Assembly (NCBI RefSeq): GCF_014190915.1
Contig: NZ_JACHVU010000016.1
Coordinates: 24,282-88,281, forward strand
Origin: Mycolicibacterium iranicum
GTDB taxonomy: Bacteria > Actinomycetota > Actinomycetes > Mycobacteriales > Mycobacteriaceae
Reading direction: 5' to 3'
DNA: 64,000 nt
In this document: in pieces, positions 39,970 to 48,882 of the stretch
Position numbering within the stretch: the stretch's first letter is position 1
Layout: every line of letters begins with the position of its first letter
The notes under the pieces: generated by a model
What the model was told of the DNA's origin: nothing
The model's input: only the letters and a program-made list of their open reading frames with translations
Database searches by the model: none
Position numbers and translations under genes: made by a program

Positions 39970-41712
39970 ATGACGTACCTGAGCCACCGAACAGGGACCC
40001 CCGCCACGCCCCGGCGAGCAGACACACAATCGCACGCCACGCCGGTGAAAAGGGCGATGATGCGTCTGCTCGCGGCGGGAACGGTAGCGGCGGTCCTCGT
40101 GACGGGGTGCTCCAGCGGCAGCAATGAGGTGCCGTCGGCGGGCGGCAACGCCGAACTCGGCGCCTCGGCCGACATCAATCCGCAGGACCCGGCCACGCTC
40201 CAGCAGGGCGGCAATCTGCGGTTGGCGCTCACCGGCTTCCCGCCGAATTTCAACTACCTGCACGTCGACGGCAACCTCGGCGAACTGGGCAGGATGCTGC
40301 GGGCCACGCTGCCGCGTGCGTTCGTGATCAAGCCCGACGGGGAGATGACGGTCAACAGCGACTACTTCACCAGCGTCGAGCTGACCAGCACCGAACCCCA
40401 GGTCGTCACGTACACGATCAACCCGAAGGCGACCTGGTCGGACGGCACGCCGATCACGTGGGAGGACTTCGCCGCCCAGATCAACGCCACCAGCGGCAAG
40501 GACAAGCGGTTCCTGTTCGCCTCACCCAACGGCAGCGAGCGCGTCGCATCGGTCACCAAGGGCGTCGACGACCGGCAGGCCGTCATCACCTTCGCCAGCC
40601 ACTTCGCGGACTGGCGGGGCATGTTCGCCGGCAACTCGATGCTGTCCTCGAAGGCGGTGACGTCCGATCCCGAGGCGTTCAACAAGGGCTTCCTCAACGG
40701 CCCCGGCCCGTCGGCCGGCCCATTCACCATCACCACCGTCGACCGCGGTGCGCAGCGAATCGTGTTGACCCGCAACCCGAAATGGTGGGGCACCCCACCA
40801 CTGCTGGACTCGATGACCTACACCGTGCTCGACGATGCGGCGATGATCCCGGCGCTGGAGAACAACGCACTCGACTCGGTCGGCCTGGCCACCCTCGACG
40901 ACCTGGAGCGCGCACGCCGTGCGCAGGGCGTCTCGATCCGCCGGGCGCCCGCACCGAACTGGTACCACCTCACGATCAACGGGGCACCGGGAGCACTGCT
41001 GTCGGATCCGGGTCTGCGCATCGCGATCACCAAGGCGCTGGACCGGCAGGCGATCGCCGCGGTGACCCAGCGTGGCCTCACCGACAACCCGGCGGCGCTG
41101 AACAATCACATCTATCTGGCCGGCCAAGAGGGCTACCAGGACAACAGCATCGCGTTCGATCCCGAAGCGGCCAAGCGGGAACTCGACGCGCTGGGCTGGA
41201 CGCTCAACGGACAGTTCCGCGAGAAGGACGGCAAGCGGCTCACGATCCGCAACGTCTTCTACGACGGGCAGAGCACCCGCTCGGTGGCCCAGATCGCGCA
41301 GAACCAGCTCGCGCAGGTCGGTGTCGACATGGAGCTCATCCCGGCCGCCGGCGGCAGCCTGTTCCCGGACTACGTCACGCCGGGTAACTTCGACATGACC
41401 CAATTCGCTTGGGGTGGTGATGCCTTCGCGTTGACCAGCCTCACGCAGATTTTCGCGTCCAACGGGGAGAGCAACTACGGCAAGATCGGCAGCCCGGAGG
41501 TGGACGCCAAGATCGAGGAGACGCTGTCGGAGCTCGACCCGGCCAAGGCCCGCACCCTGGCCAACGAACTGGACACGATGATCTGGGAGGAAGGCCACAG
41601 CCTGCCGCTGTTCCAAGCCCCGGGCAACGTTGCCATCCGCAGCAATCTGGCGAACTACGGTCCCACCGGCATCGGCGACATCAACTTCTCGGCGATCGGC
41701 TTCATGAAGTAG
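39970..41712 (+). CDS. oppA: Oligopeptide-binding lipoprotein
   Basis: 580-aa solute-binding protein of the SBP_bac_5 family. After a 25-residue cytoplasmic-looking start come VKRAMMRLLAAGTVAAVLVT and the lipobox Cys (LVTGC, about residue 46), so the GTG at 40045 could be the real start. NPKATWSDGTPITWEDFAAQ, PSAGPFTITTVDRGAQRIVL and RNPKWWG are family motifs. It closely resembles my memory of Rv1280c throughout. It captures peptides for OppBCD. It is last in the operon, 11 bp after oppD. Confidence 0.92.
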   Translation: MTYLSHRTGTPATPRRADTQSHATPVKRAMMRLLAAGTVAAVLVTGCSSGSNEVPSAGGNAELGASADINPQDPATLQQGGNLRLALTGFPPNFNYLHVDGNLGELGRMLRATLPRAFVIKPDGEMTVNSDYFTSVELTSTEPQVVTYTINPKATWSDGTPITWEDFAAQINATSGKDKRFLFASPNGSERVASVTKGVDDRQAVITFASHFADWRGMFAGNSMLSSKAVTSDPEAFNKGFLNGPGPSAGPFTITTVDRGAQRIVLTRNPKWWGTPPLLDSMTYTVLDDAAMIPALENNALDSVGLATLDDLERARRAQGVSIRRAPAPNWYHLTINGAPGALLSDPGLRIAITKALDRQAIAAVTQRGLTDNPAALNNHIYLAGQEGYQDNSIAFDPEAAKRELDALGWTLNGQFREKDGKRLTIRNVFYDGQSTRSVAQIAQNQLAQVGVDMELIPAAGGSLFPDYVTPGNFDMTQFAWGGDAFALTSLTQIFASNGESNYGKIGSPEVDAKIEETLSELDPAKARTLANELDTMIWEEGHSLPLFQAPGNVAIRSNLANYGPTGIGDINFSAIGFMK

Positions 41713-41727
41713 CGGGGGCGTGTGCGG

Positions 41728-42248
41728 CTGCTGGTGCGGCGACTTCTGCACCAAGGTCGTGCGCACGCCCGCCTAGCGACCCAGGCGCAGAACTCGCGTG
41801 GCTCGCGTGCGCGATCGCGTGCTCGCGGGAGTGCGGGTGCGGCGACTTCTGCACCATGGTCGCGCGCACGCCCAACTAGCGACCCAGGCGCAGAACTCGC
41901 GAGGCGCACGCTCCCACGTCGCGTGCTCGCAGGGCTCCTGGGGTGCTAGTGCGTCGACTTCTGCACCATGGTCGCGCGCACGCCCATCAAGCAGCCCAGG
42001 CGCAGAACTCGCGAGGGCACACACTCGCGACCGCGTGCTCGCAGGGCTCGCGGGGGTGCTGGTGCGTCGACTTCTGCACCATGGTCGCGCGCACGCCCAT
42101 CCAACAGCCCTAGCGCAGAACTCGCGAGGCGCACGCTCCCAAGTCGCGTGCTCGCAGGGCTCCTGGGGTGCTGGTGCGGCGACTTCTGCACCAAGGTCGC
42201 GCGCACGCCCAACTAGCGACCCAGGCGCAGAACTCGCGATCGCGTGCT
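41728..42248. repeat. Five tandem ~112-bp hairpin repeats
   Basis: The core CGACTTCTGCACCA begins at 41740, 41843, 41955, 42068 and 42180 (periods 103, 112, 113 and 112 bp). In each unit GCGACTTCTGCACCATGGTC pairs imperfectly with GACCCAGGCGCAGAACTCGC some 15-20 nt later (about 18 of 22 positions across the full arms), so every unit folds into a long stem-loop. Units are joined by CGCGTGCTCGCAGGGCTC-like spacers. The array fills the whole gap between convergent oppA and the hydrolase gene. Short open frames in it are artefacts of its composition. Confidence 0.9.
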
Positions 42249-43511
42249 CTAGGTCGACTGGCCCGCAATGTCGCGCACGGCTTTCGGCACGGCGCCGGGC
42301 ACCGCTGATTCAGCACGAGCCGCCGCGGCCAGCGCCCGCACCAGCAGGCGCACCGTGAGGTTGGCCGGCAGCGCGTCGAGTTCTGCCGAGCGCGAGGCGA
42401 GCTCGTGGACCTTCCCCGCGGCCATCGCCGAGCAGATCTGCAGCGCCGCCTGCTCGCGGGTGTCGAGAATGCTGTGGCCCGCGGTCGGCAGTTCGACCAG
42501 CACCGAGTCCGGGATCAGACCGGCGACCCGGCGAGCGATCTGGGGCGGGGTCGTCAAGTCCCGGCCTCCCGAGATCACCGCGGTCGGCCAGGTGAAGCCG
42601 GGCATCGCCGCCGGCAGATCGTAGGGCTCGGCGACGAATTCGACGTCACCGGAAGCCATTTCGCGAAGTGCGATCGCCGGGTCCAGCGGTCGGCCGTCGG
42701 GAACGGCCCCATAGTTCAGCTCACGGTAGGCGATGCGCTCCACGAGGTCCGGTTCGTTGTGGTAGGCCGTCTTGCGTTCCAGCAACTCCCGATTGCCCAA
42801 TCCGACCGCCGCCCAAAGCACGTCGCGTCCGGCCAGCAGCAGGTCGAGCTGGCGGCGCAGGACATCAGGGCCCGCCGCCCCGTACATGTCGCCGATCAAC
42901 TGCACGTCCTTGGACGAGAGCACGCCCTCGGCGGCCAGCCGGCGCACCCGCGACGCCAGATCGGCGCTGCCCGGCTCCGTACCGTCCCACAGCACCCTGC
43001 GCGTTTGCTTCCGGACCTCCTCGATGTCGTCGGCCGACAGCAGCGGTGAGTCCAGCACCATCGAGTGCACCCGCCCCGGGTACCGCACCCCCACCCCCGC
43101 GGCCAGATAGGTGCCGTACGACGTGCCGTAGACGATGGCGCGCTCGACCTGGGCGTCGTCGAGGACGGCCGCGACGTCGTCGACCGCGGCCTCGACGGTC
43201 AGCGCTTCCGGCGGCAGGTCCGCGCCGGCATCGTCGTGACGGGACAGGCCCACGCCGCGGTGTTCGACCATGATGACGTCCAGCCCGGCCACGGCGGCAC
43301 GGCGCCGGAACGCCCGGTACAGCGCGACCGAGGCCGCGCCCGGCCCTCCGGGAATGACGACGAGCGGATGGGTCGATTTCCGGCCGGTCCGTACATAGAA
43401 GACGTCGAACTGCTCGCCGCCGTCGCGGCGGATCGGTCTGCGAACCGGACGCACACCCGGCAGCGCCGCAAGCCTGTCGTGCGCCCGGCGCCGCTTGGCA
43501 TTCATCGTCAT
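42249..43511 (-). CDS. Alpha/beta hydrolase, proline iminopeptidase-like
   Basis: 420-aa hydrolase of the prolyl-aminopeptidase/tripeptidyl-peptidase group. The oxyanion loop is VVIPGGPGAASVALYRAF, the nucleophile elbow YGTSYGTYLAAGVGVRYPG (Ser about residue 149), the acid SGGRDLTTPPQ, and the His PTAGHSILDTREQ. Probable N-terminal-proline peptidase or ester hydrolase in the cytoplasm; it follows the peptide importer, though convergent to it. Start codons GTG-ATG-(ACG)-ATG cluster at 43514-43503; I take the first ATG. Confidence 0.85.
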   Translation of the reverse strand: MTMNAKRRRAHDRLAALPGVRPVRRPIRRDGGEQFDVFYVRTGRKSTHPLVVIPGGPGAASVALYRAFRRRAAVAGLDVIMVEHRGVGLSRHDDAGADLPPEALTVEAAVDDVAAVLDDAQVERAIVYGTSYGTYLAAGVGVRYPGRVHSMVLDSPLLSADDIEEVRKQTRRVLWDGTEPGSADLASRVRRLAAEGVLSSKDVQLIGDMYGAAGPDVLRRQLDLLLAGRDVLWAAVGLGNRELLERKTAYHNEPDLVERIAYRELNYGAVPDGRPLDPAIALREMASGDVEFVAEPYDLPAAMPGFTWPTAVISGGRDLTTPPQIARRVAGLIPDSVLVELPTAGHSILDTREQAALQICSAMAAGKVHELASRSAELDALPANLTVRLLVRALAAAARAESAVPGAVPKAVRDIAGQST

Positions 43512-43623
43512 CACCGCTCATTGTGCCCCGCACCGGCACCGCACACACCTGACGCCGTCGCTGTTCTGTTCCGGCTGATCGTAAGCAGTGCGGACAGACC
43601 GGGCAGATCAGTACAACCGAGCC

Positions 43624-44835
43624 ATGACCTCAACGGATCACGTGACGACGGTTCTGCCGGGCTCGGCGGAGTTCACAGCTCTTCTGCAGCAGATCGGAAG
43701 CGGAGCCCGGGACCGAGACCTCCACGACGAGAACCCCTTTGATCAGGTGGCCGCCCTGAAACGGGCCGGCTTCGGCACACTCCGGCTACCCGGTGGCCTG
43801 GGCGGGCCCGGGTTCACCATCCCCCAGCTGTTCTCCGCGGTCATCGATGTCGCGCGGGCCGATCCCATCGTCGCGCACATCTTCCGGACCCACTTCTGGT
43901 TCGTCGAGGAGCGGCTGCGCACCGCGAACACGCGGGTCGCCCAGGACTGGCTCGGCAAGGTCGCCGCGGGCCGCACCTTCGGCAATGCGTTCAGCGAGAA
44001 GGGGGCCAACGCCGTCGGCAGCCTGGTCTTCAACACTCGCCTGCTGCCAGGGGACGGCGGCTACCGCCTGACCGGCGAGAAGTACTACAGCACGGGCACG
44101 CTGTTCTCCGACTATCTGACCGTCACCGCGACCACCGACCACGACTCCGTGGCCCTCGTGGTGGTCCCGGCCGACCGGAACGGGGTGCGGGTGATCGACG
44201 ACTGGGACGGCTTCGGGCAGCGCAGGACCGGCACCGGAACCACGACGTTCGACGAGGTCGCGGTCAGTCCCGACGAAATACTCAGCGACACCCCGTACGA
44301 CGCCGAAGCAGCGCCGACAGTGCAGTACGCCGCCTTGCAGCTGTACATCCACGCGGTCGTCGCGGGCATCCTCGAATCGGTGGTCGACGACGGGATCGCG
44401 CTGCTGCGTTCGCGGGAGCGCAGCTTCAGCCATGCCGTCGCCGAGCGGCCCACCGACGACCCGCTGCTCCAGCGCCAGCTCGGCGAGCTCGCGAGTACCG
44501 CCTACATCGCCAGGGCCGCCGTGCTGGATGCGGCCGCAGCGATCGCCGAGGCCACGGCCTCCGAGCACGACGGGGTTCCGGACGCCGAGCTGGCGGCCGC
44601 GGCGCAGCTCAAGGTCGCCAAGGTGAAGGTTCACCTCGACGACGTCGCCCCTGCGGCCGCGACGCGGCTGCTCGAACTCGGAGGCGCGAGCGCCGCCAGC
44701 CGGCGGCTCAACCTCGACCGGCACTGGCGCAACATCCGCACGATCACCCTGCACAACCCGGTGGCCTACAAGGCCCGACTGATCGGCCAGAACCTGCTGC
44801 ACGGCACCGCCATTCCGGCCAACGCGTACTTCTGA
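43624..44835 (+). CDS. DszC/SfnB-like flavin-dependent monooxygenase
   Basis: 403-aa acyl-CoA-dehydrogenase-fold protein lacking the catalytic Glu region of FadE enzymes and resembling FMNH2-dependent DszC/SfnB monooxygenases. Clues are FRTHFWFVEERLRTAN, FGNAFSEKGANAVG, YRLTGEKYYSTGTLFSDYLT, DDWDGFGQRRTGTGTTTFDE and C-terminal LDRHWRNIRTITLHNPVAYK, the last typical of this clade. Likely oxidises an organosulfur compound for sulfur supply, with the next gene as partner. The ATG has TACAAC 6 nt upstream (leaderless). Confidence 0.83.
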   Translation: MTSTDHVTTVLPGSAEFTALLQQIGSGARDRDLHDENPFDQVAALKRAGFGTLRLPGGLGGPGFTIPQLFSAVIDVARADPIVAHIFRTHFWFVEERLRTANTRVAQDWLGKVAAGRTFGNAFSEKGANAVGSLVFNTRLLPGDGGYRLTGEKYYSTGTLFSDYLTVTATTDHDSVALVVVPADRNGVRVIDDWDGFGQRRTGTGTTTFDEVAVSPDEILSDTPYDAEAAPTVQYAALQLYIHAVVAGILESVVDDGIALLRSRERSFSHAVAERPTDDPLLQRQLGELASTAYIARAAVLDAAAAIAEATASEHDGVPDAELAAAAQLKVAKVKVHLDDVAPAAATRLLELGGASAASRRLNLDRHWRNIRTITLHNPVAYKARLIGQNLLHGTAIPANAYF

Positions 44836-44864
44836 GCTCGGCACCACAGGAAAGAGACACACGA

Positions 44865-46220
44865 ATGACCCGACAACTCCACCTCGGCGGATTCCAGATC
44901 GCCTCGCAGGTCACCCATTCGCACGCCGCGTGGCGGCACCCGGCCAGCGACACCAGGTTCACCACCCCGGACTACTACCACCGCATCGGTCGCATCCTGG
45001 AACGCGGCAAGTTCGACTTCGTGTTCTTCGCCGATCTGCTGGCTGCCCCCGGCCGGTTCGGCGACGACATCACCGAACCCCTGCGCCGCGGCACACAGGC
45101 TACCGCCACGCTGGACCCATCAATCGTGGCTGCCAGCATCGGCGCGGTGACGTCGAAGCTGGGCGTCGCGATCACCAAGTCGGCCACATACTTTCATCCC
45201 TACGAGCTGGCCCGCATCTTCGCCAGCCTCGACCACATCACCCAGGGCCGGGTGGCGTGGAACATCGTGACCTCCCTGTCTCAGGGTGAGGCGCAGAACT
45301 TCGGTCACGCCGAGCATCTCGATCACGACTTCCGCTATCAGCGTGCAGACGAGTTCGTGCGGACGACGTTGGAGTTGTGGCAGAGCTGGGATCCCGACGC
45401 GCTGGTCCTCGACAAGGCCGCCGGGGTGTTCGCCGACCCCGACCGGATCCGCCGCATCGACCACGAGGGTGAGTACTTCCGCACCCGCGGACCGTTGAAC
45501 GTTCCCCATTCGCCGCAGGGCCGGCCGGTGCTGATCCAAGCGGGGGCTTCGGCGACGGGCAAGGATTTCGCGGCGCGCTGGGCCGAGGCGATCTTCGAGA
45601 TCGACCCCACGCCCGAGGGCCGACGCGCGTACTACGACGACATCAAGTCGCGGGCCTCGGATGCGGGCCGCGATCCCGACCAGGTGCTGATCTTCCCGGC
45701 GTTCATCCCGTTCTTCGGCGAAACCGAGTCGATCGCCCGGGAGAAGCAGGCATTCCACAACGATCTGGCCGACCCCGTCTCGGGTTTGATCACCCTGTCG
45801 GTGCACACCGACCACGACTTCTCGCGCTACGACCTGGACGCGCCGGTCGAGGATGTCACCGTCAGCGGGACGCAGGGACTGTTCGACACCGCACGGCGGG
45901 TGGCCAACCGCGACAACCTCACCTTGCGCGACATCGGCAAGTGGTACGCCCAGGGCGTGCTGCTACCCCAGTTCGTCGGCACCGCCGAACAGGTCGCCGA
46001 TCAGATCGAGGAGTCGTTCACCGCCGGGGAGGCCGACGGGTTCATGGTGTCGGCGGCCCAGACGCCGGGCACGTTCAACGATTTCGTCGACGCGGTGGTC
46101 CCGGAACTGCAGCGGCGCGGACTGTTCCGCACCGAGTACACCGGCTCCACCCTGCGCGAGCACCTCGGTCTGACGCGGCCCGCATTCGATACCTCCGCGG
46201 GTCTGCAGTCGGTGAGCTGA
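44865..46220 (+). CDS. NtaA/SnaA/DszA-family flavin monooxygenase
   Basis: 451-aa LLM-class monooxygenase of the nitrilotriacetate-monooxygenase component A group. MTRQLHLGGFQIASQVTHSH, the FDFVFFADLLAAPG strand, SKLGVAITKSATYFHPYELA, RVAWNIVTSLSQGEAQNFG and NVPHSPQGRPVLIQAGASAT are diagnostic. Such enzymes use FMNH2 from a separate reductase to cleave C-S or C-N bonds. Co-located with the DszC-like gene (29-bp gap), suggesting a desulfurization pair; no reductase is in the window. Confidence 0.87.
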   Translation: MTRQLHLGGFQIASQVTHSHAAWRHPASDTRFTTPDYYHRIGRILERGKFDFVFFADLLAAPGRFGDDITEPLRRGTQATATLDPSIVAASIGAVTSKLGVAITKSATYFHPYELARIFASLDHITQGRVAWNIVTSLSQGEAQNFGHAEHLDHDFRYQRADEFVRTTLELWQSWDPDALVLDKAAGVFADPDRIRRIDHEGEYFRTRGPLNVPHSPQGRPVLIQAGASATGKDFAARWAEAIFEIDPTPEGRRAYYDDIKSRASDAGRDPDQVLIFPAFIPFFGETESIAREKQAFHNDLADPVSGLITLSVHTDHDFSRYDLDAPVEDVTVSGTQGLFDTARRVANRDNLTLRDIGKWYAQGVLLPQFVGTAEQVADQIEESFTAGEADGFMVSAAQTPGTFNDFVDAVVPELQRRGLFRTEYTGSTLREHLGLTRPAFDTSAGLQSVS

Positions 46221-46232
46221 CGCGACGTCAGC
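46216..46232. terminator. Small bidirectional hairpin between convergent genes
   Basis: GCTGACG-CGA-CGTCAGC, a perfect 7-bp stem with a 3-nt loop, spans the stop codons of both convergent genes (46220 and 46228). It could end transcription from both sides. Confidence 0.45.
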
Positions 46233-48882
46233 CGGCGACCAGCTCGATGTGGCGCGCGCTGCGCACGTCGGCGTAGCGCTGCGGGCTGCAGGTCAGGATG
46301 ATGACCTGCCCGTCGCCGGCCACGGCGTCGAACACCTCGGCCATCTTCGTCAGCCTTTCGGCGTCGGTGAAGCCCAGCGCGTCGTCGATCACGACCGGCA
46401 CGCTGTCTTCCTTGGCCACCAGCGCCGCGCCGGCCAGGCGGGCGACGATGCTCAGCTGTTCCTTGGCTCCTCCGGACAGCGAGTCGTAGGGGACGGTACG
46501 CCCGGACAGTGTGCGATGCCCGATGCTCAGCGTGCTGTCGACGTCGACTTCGAAGCTCTCGCCGAACACGATGCGGCCCAGCCGCTCCACCTCGCCGCGG
46601 AACGGGTCGACGTAGCGCTGCCGCACGGCGTCCCGATGCCTGCCCATCACCGACCGCAACAGATCCGCCGCGCGGGCGCGGCGCTGCACCCGCACGAACT
46701 CGGCCTCGGCCCGTTCGCGCTCGGTCTCGGCGGCGTCGAGCTCGCCTTTGCGGCCCTCGGTGCCGAACACCTTCAACTGCGCGGCAACATCTCTCAGCGA
46801 TTCGGTGACCGCGTCGCGGCGCGCCGTGACCGCGGCCAGGTCCCGCTCGGCGGCCGCCAGAGCTGCCGCGACGGCGGCCGGCTGGTGAGCGGCGACGTCC
46901 TCGGCCAGCTGCGCGACCAGAGCCTCGGCCTTGCGCGCCGCCTCGGCCTCCTCCTCGGTCTTGACCGCCAGCTCGTCGTCGCCGACGGCCGCCCGCTGCT
47001 CGCTCAGCCGCGCGCCGGCCCCGACCAGTTCGCTCTGAGCCGCCTGCAGCTTGGCGGTGAGACGCGCAGCGTGTAGCCCGCGCTGCGTCAGCAGCTTGCC
47101 CGCCTCCTCGGCGACCTTCCGATGTGTTTCGCAGTCGCGGACGGCCTCCTGGTGCGCCGCGGTGGCTTCGATCAGCTCCAGACGCTGAGCTGCGGGATCC
47201 AGCGTCGCGGGGCCCGTAGGGTCGAACAGGGCGTCCTCGGCGGGCAGTCGTTCCTGCAGCGCGCTGATCCGGGTCCGCAGGTCGTCGATGCTGTCGTCAC
47301 CGGTCAAAGCGTCGAGGATGGCGCGCACCTGCTGGCGGGCGGCCCGCAGTTCGTGGCGACGCCGGTCCAGCGACCTGGCGGCCTCGACATCGGCGACGCC
47401 GGCGTCGCGCAACGCCTTCGTCAGCGCGTCGGTGGCGGCGTCGAGCCCGGCCTGGGTCGCGGTCGCCGATGCCCCCGGCGACACCCGCAACGACAGCACG
47501 CCGGGCACGTCGACGCCGGTGGCCGCCGAGATCCCGCCCGCCCATGTGTCACCGGCACGGAGGGACACCACCTGTCCGTCGACGCTGAGCTGCACGTCGG
47601 ACATCGCGGCCAGCTCCAAGTGGGCTGATGTCTGCTCGACGGCGGCGGCGGCCCGCTCGACGGCAGCGGCAGCGTGCTCGACGGCGGTCATCAGCCGGTC
47701 GGTCAGTGTGATCGTCGCGAGTTCGCGCTCTATGACTTCGAATTCGCGGTGATGACGCTCCAACGTCGCGAGCCGGCCGGCGACGCGGTCGAGCTCTTCC
47801 CGGTCGGCCAGCCGCTGCACGGCACTGCGCGCGGCGTCGAGCCGCTGCTGACTGGTGCTGACCGCGAGCCGCGCCGATTCCGCAGCCTCGTCGGCGGCCA
47901 GCTTCATCTGCGTGGCGGTGTCCAGGTCGTCGGCGGCGACCTCGGACTCGGCGTGCAGGCGAGCGATCGTGGCGGTCCGCTCCTCGATGTCGGCGCGGAT
48001 CCGGCGCCGCTCGGTGAGCGCGGACCTCGACGCCGCATAGGTCGAGACGGCTACCTCGGCGCGGGCGGTGGCCTGGTCGAGCTCGGCCTGCAGCAGGGCT
48101 ACCTGCTCGGCCGCCTTGGCGGTGACCGCCAAAGCCGCAGTGGCCGTCGACGTCTCCTCCGCGGTCGCCGCCAGCTCTGCGGTGAGCGCGGCATGCCTGC
48201 GGACCGCCTCGTCGACCTCGGCGATCGCGGCCGCGCACCGCGCCACCTCGCCGTCTGCGGCGCGCAGCCGCGCCGTGGCGGCCGCCCACTCGCCGGTGGG
48301 GCGTCCGGTCGACGTGAAGTACCGGCGGTACTCCTCCTCGATCCGGTCGATCAGCAGGGTGTCGACCGCACCGCCCGGGGTGGGATCGTCGTCGACGGCC
48401 CCGGCCACCACATCGAGTGCCCGCGACAGCGCATCGCAGCCGGACAAGTCGGCCGCCGTGGTCGGCGCCGACTGCAGAACCCGCTGAGCCTGCCAGAGAT
48501 CCAGGTCGACGGTTTCGGCCAGCATGGCCCGAACCCGTTCGTGCGCTTCGTCTCCCGTGAGTTGCTCCCGGCGCGGCGCCGACACCGTCAGCTCCGTCTC
48601 GGGCTTCTTGTGGAAGCGCTTGCGGTACACGAAACGGTAGGGGCCGGCGGAGATCTCGGCGGTCACCTCGGCGCCGACGTCGGCGTGGGTGGGCTTGACC
48701 TGTTTGATCTCCTTCTTGGTGGAGCGGTCCTTGGCCTCCAGCAGCAGGTCGAGTGCCTCCAGCATCGAGGATTTGCCGACCTCGTTCGCACCGCTGATCA
48801 CGACGACGCCGCGATCCGGGAATTCGATGTCGCGGTGCGTGATTCCGCGATAGTTCGTCAGCACGAGCCGATGCAACTTCAT
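46228..48882 (-). CDS. SbcC/RecF-like SMC ATPase (Rv1278-type)
   Basis: 884-aa coiled-coil ATPase. N-terminal MKLHRLVLTNYRGITHRDIE with Walker A SGANEVGKSSMLEAL (about residues 30-44), long Ala/Glu/Arg-rich coiled coils (about 200-440 and 520-720) around a central hinge-like globule (DVQLSVDGQVVSLRAGD), signature LSGGAKEQLSIVARLAG, and Walker B PVVIDDALGFTDAERL. Forms a nuclease complex with the overlapping metallophosphoesterase gene, as SbcC does with SbcD, for processing DNA ends or hairpins. Synteny and sequence fit Rv1278. Start ATG overlaps the upstream stop by 4 bp. Confidence 0.9.
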   Translation of the reverse strand: MKLHRLVLTNYRGITHRDIEFPDRGVVVISGANEVGKSSMLEALDLLLEAKDRSTKKEIKQVKPTHADVGAEVTAEISAGPYRFVYRKRFHKKPETELTVSAPRREQLTGDEAHERVRAMLAETVDLDLWQAQRVLQSAPTTAADLSGCDALSRALDVVAGAVDDDPTPGGAVDTLLIDRIEEEYRRYFTSTGRPTGEWAAATARLRAADGEVARCAAAIAEVDEAVRRHAALTAELAATAEETSTATAALAVTAKAAEQVALLQAELDQATARAEVAVSTYAASRSALTERRRIRADIEERTATIARLHAESEVAADDLDTATQMKLAADEAAESARLAVSTSQQRLDAARSAVQRLADREELDRVAGRLATLERHHREFEVIERELATITLTDRLMTAVEHAAAAVERAAAAVEQTSAHLELAAMSDVQLSVDGQVVSLRAGDTWAGGISAATGVDVPGVLSLRVSPGASATATQAGLDAATDALTKALRDAGVADVEAARSLDRRRHELRAARQQVRAILDALTGDDSIDDLRTRISALQERLPAEDALFDPTGPATLDPAAQRLELIEATAAHQEAVRDCETHRKVAEEAGKLLTQRGLHAARLTAKLQAAQSELVGAGARLSEQRAAVGDDELAVKTEEEAEAARKAEALVAQLAEDVAAHQPAAVAAALAAAERDLAAVTARRDAVTESLRDVAAQLKVFGTEGRKGELDAAETERERAEAEFVRVQRRARAADLLRSVMGRHRDAVRQRYVDPFRGEVERLGRIVFGESFEVDVDSTLSIGHRTLSGRTVPYDSLSGGAKEQLSIVARLAGAALVAKEDSVPVVIDDALGFTDAERLTKMAEVFDAVAGDGQVIILTCSPQRYADVRSARHIELVAG

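Noticed and set aside
41798..42358. Open frames of up to 186 codons inside the tandem repeats
   Set aside because: They only translate the repeat unit, lack ribosome-binding sites, and occur in several frames and both strands equally.
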